Below, one piece after another: positions 63,298 to 64,000 of a stretch of DNA of 64,000 nucleotides. Source of the stretch: Cyanobacteria bacterium SZAS LIN-3 (lineage in GTDB: Bacteria > Cyanobacteriota > Vampirovibrionia > Obscuribacterales > Obscuribacteraceae); NCBI GenBank assembly GCA_018266215.1, contig JAFEAV010000012.1, positions 1 through 64,000 of the forward strand, given 5' to 3'. Position 1 is the stretch's first letter; each line of letters begins with the position of its first letter. Made by a program: the position numbers and the translations under genes. The notes beneath the pieces are model-generated. The model worked only from the letters and a program-made list of their open reading frames with translations. It was not told the DNA's origin and did not search any database.

Positions 63298-64000
63298 TTA
63301 CTTGCCGCCACTGCTGGCGGTGTTGTCATCTGCGGTCTCGGCGCTGCTGTTGGAGCGGTTCTTGGCCAGACCGGCCCGGATAAATTTCTCCGCCGCCGCC
63401 ATCCAGTTGCCGTGCTCTTGATCTATTGAGGCCGAAGTTTGCATCATTTCAATTTCGGTTTGATAAAAGAGAAAATCTTTGGGATGGCCGTGCAGCAGTT
63501 TGAGCGCCTGGTTGAATGTCTTTTCCTCATTCTTCGCGTCGTTCAGGTGGCCGTAGGCCAGGGATTGTTTGTAGAGTGCCAGGGCGCGGTTGTAGTCGCT
63601 CACCGGTTGCTCGGCTTGCTGCCAGCGCTCCTCAGCTTTTTTGTAGTACTTGATTGATTCTTCCCACATTTTGTCGAGGGCGAAGCAATCGGCAAAGTAG
63701 CTTGTGGCCAGGGCTCGTACTTCGATGATGGCCTGGTCCAGGTGCTCTTTACTCTTGTCGGCGTCTTCCCAGTTGGTCAGCCCTTCCATCAGGTCGCTGC
63801 GAGCTTTTTCATAATTTTTGAGATGAAAATTACTCTCGCCCAGGATGCTGTAGAGGAGCGCCTTGAAGTAGGACTGTCGGTAGAGGGTGTGCGCCGAGAC
63901 GTCTCGCTGCAATGTTTCGATGAGCTTGACGCACTGATCCCATTTTTTATCAGTGTAGATAATCATCAGCTTGAGAATCATTGCCTGTCTGGTCGGCAGG
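63298..64000 (-). CDS. TPR-like helical protein, 5' part outside the window
   Basis: At least 233 residues. The frame stays open from the window edge at 64000; an internal ATG at 63981 has no ribosome binding site, so the gene most likely starts outside. The visible part is helix pairs of tetratricopeptide type (for example YFKALLYSILGESNFHLKNYEKARSDLMEGL and YNRALALYKQSLAYGHLNDAKNEEKTFNQALKLLHG, in the central 35-residue repeats). A Ser/Asn-rich tail follows. TPRs mediate protein contacts; no other domain is visible. It converges on the exported protein gene with six bases between them. Confidence 0.75.
   Translation of the reverse strand, partial: LPTRQAMILKLMIIYTDKKWDQCVKLIETLQRDVSAHTLYRQSYFKALLYSILGESNFHLKNYEKARSDLMEGLTNWEDADKSKEHLDQAIIEVRALATSYFADCFALDKMWEESIKYYKKAEERWQQAEQPVSDYNRALALYKQSLAYGHLNDAKNEEKTFNQALKLLHGHPKDFLFYQTEIEMMQTSASIDQEHGNWMAAAEKFIRAGLAKNRSNSSAETADDNTASSGGK

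Overview
The window is about 64 kb of ordinary-looking chromosomal DNA with dense genes, short gaps and no recognisable insertion sequence, integrase, phage module or CRISPR array. The gene set fits a heterotrophic, probably aerobic bacterium: pyruvate dehydrogenase, lipoate synthase, glutamate and proline dehydrogenases, a pyrimidine catabolic operon, methylmalonate-semialdehyde dehydrogenase, RND efflux. A winged-helix/membrane protein at 9563-10867 resembles a family I associate with cyanobacteria and plastids. Together with the many Ala/Pro-rich secreted and coiled-coil proteins, this makes a non-photosynthetic Cyanobacteriota lineage (Vampirovibrionia/Obscuribacterales-like) my best guess. 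That is inference, not proof.

Layout. 0.1-6.5 kb: an MDR oxidoreductase, then a minus-strand block of ArsR-type regulator, dabB, dabA (membrane inorganic-carbon uptake) and a SOUL haem protein. 6.6-16 kb: a Rieske oxygenase, a minus-strand run of glutamate dehydrogenase, OPT transporter, winged-helix membrane protein, MOSC protein and PsbP-like lipoprotein-type protein, plus a P-loop protein and a patatin. 16-20.8 kb: fatty acid desaturase, mmsA, a low-complexity secreted protein and a possible ADP-ribosyltransferase-fold protein. 20.9-28.3 kb: three consecutive long coiled-coil proteins of unknown function. 28.4-34.6 kb: complete pyruvate dehydrogenase operon (E1 alpha, E1 beta, E2, E3) with divergent lipA. 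34.6-47 kb: proline dehydrogenase, a secreted protein, AlkA-type glycosylase, LRR-DUF4240 protein, tRNA-Lys, a glycosyltransferase, CorA, and an SGNH/MBOAT acylation pair. 47.2-52.5 kb: reductive pyrimidine (or beta-amino acid) catabolic operon behind a strongly structured leader. 52.5-64 kb: secreted proteins, ICMT-like methyltransferase, a His-rich protein, alpha/beta hydrolase, and a TetR-controlled RND efflux operon.

How it fits together. PreT/PreA reduce uracil or thymine, beta-ureidopropionase releases beta-alanine or beta-aminoisobutyrate, the class III aminotransferase yields (methyl)malonate semialdehyde, and MmsA (29 kb away) can turn that into acetyl- or propionyl-CoA. Dihydropyrimidinase is not in the window. 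LipA supplies the lipoyl group for the E2 encoded next door. DabA/DabB would supply bicarbonate for carboxylation in a cell with no carbon-fixation gene visible here.

The observations I would follow up first are: (1) the 160-nt leader at 47249-47411, which can fold into nested helices, carries a repeated GAAGGT able to compete for the same partner, and can hide the ribosome binding site; (2) the three-gene coiled-coil cluster at 20897-28251; (3) paired inverted repeats around the dabB promoter next to an ArsR-type gene; and (4) a perfect 8-4-8 hairpin running into the ribosome binding site of the glutamate dehydrogenase gene.
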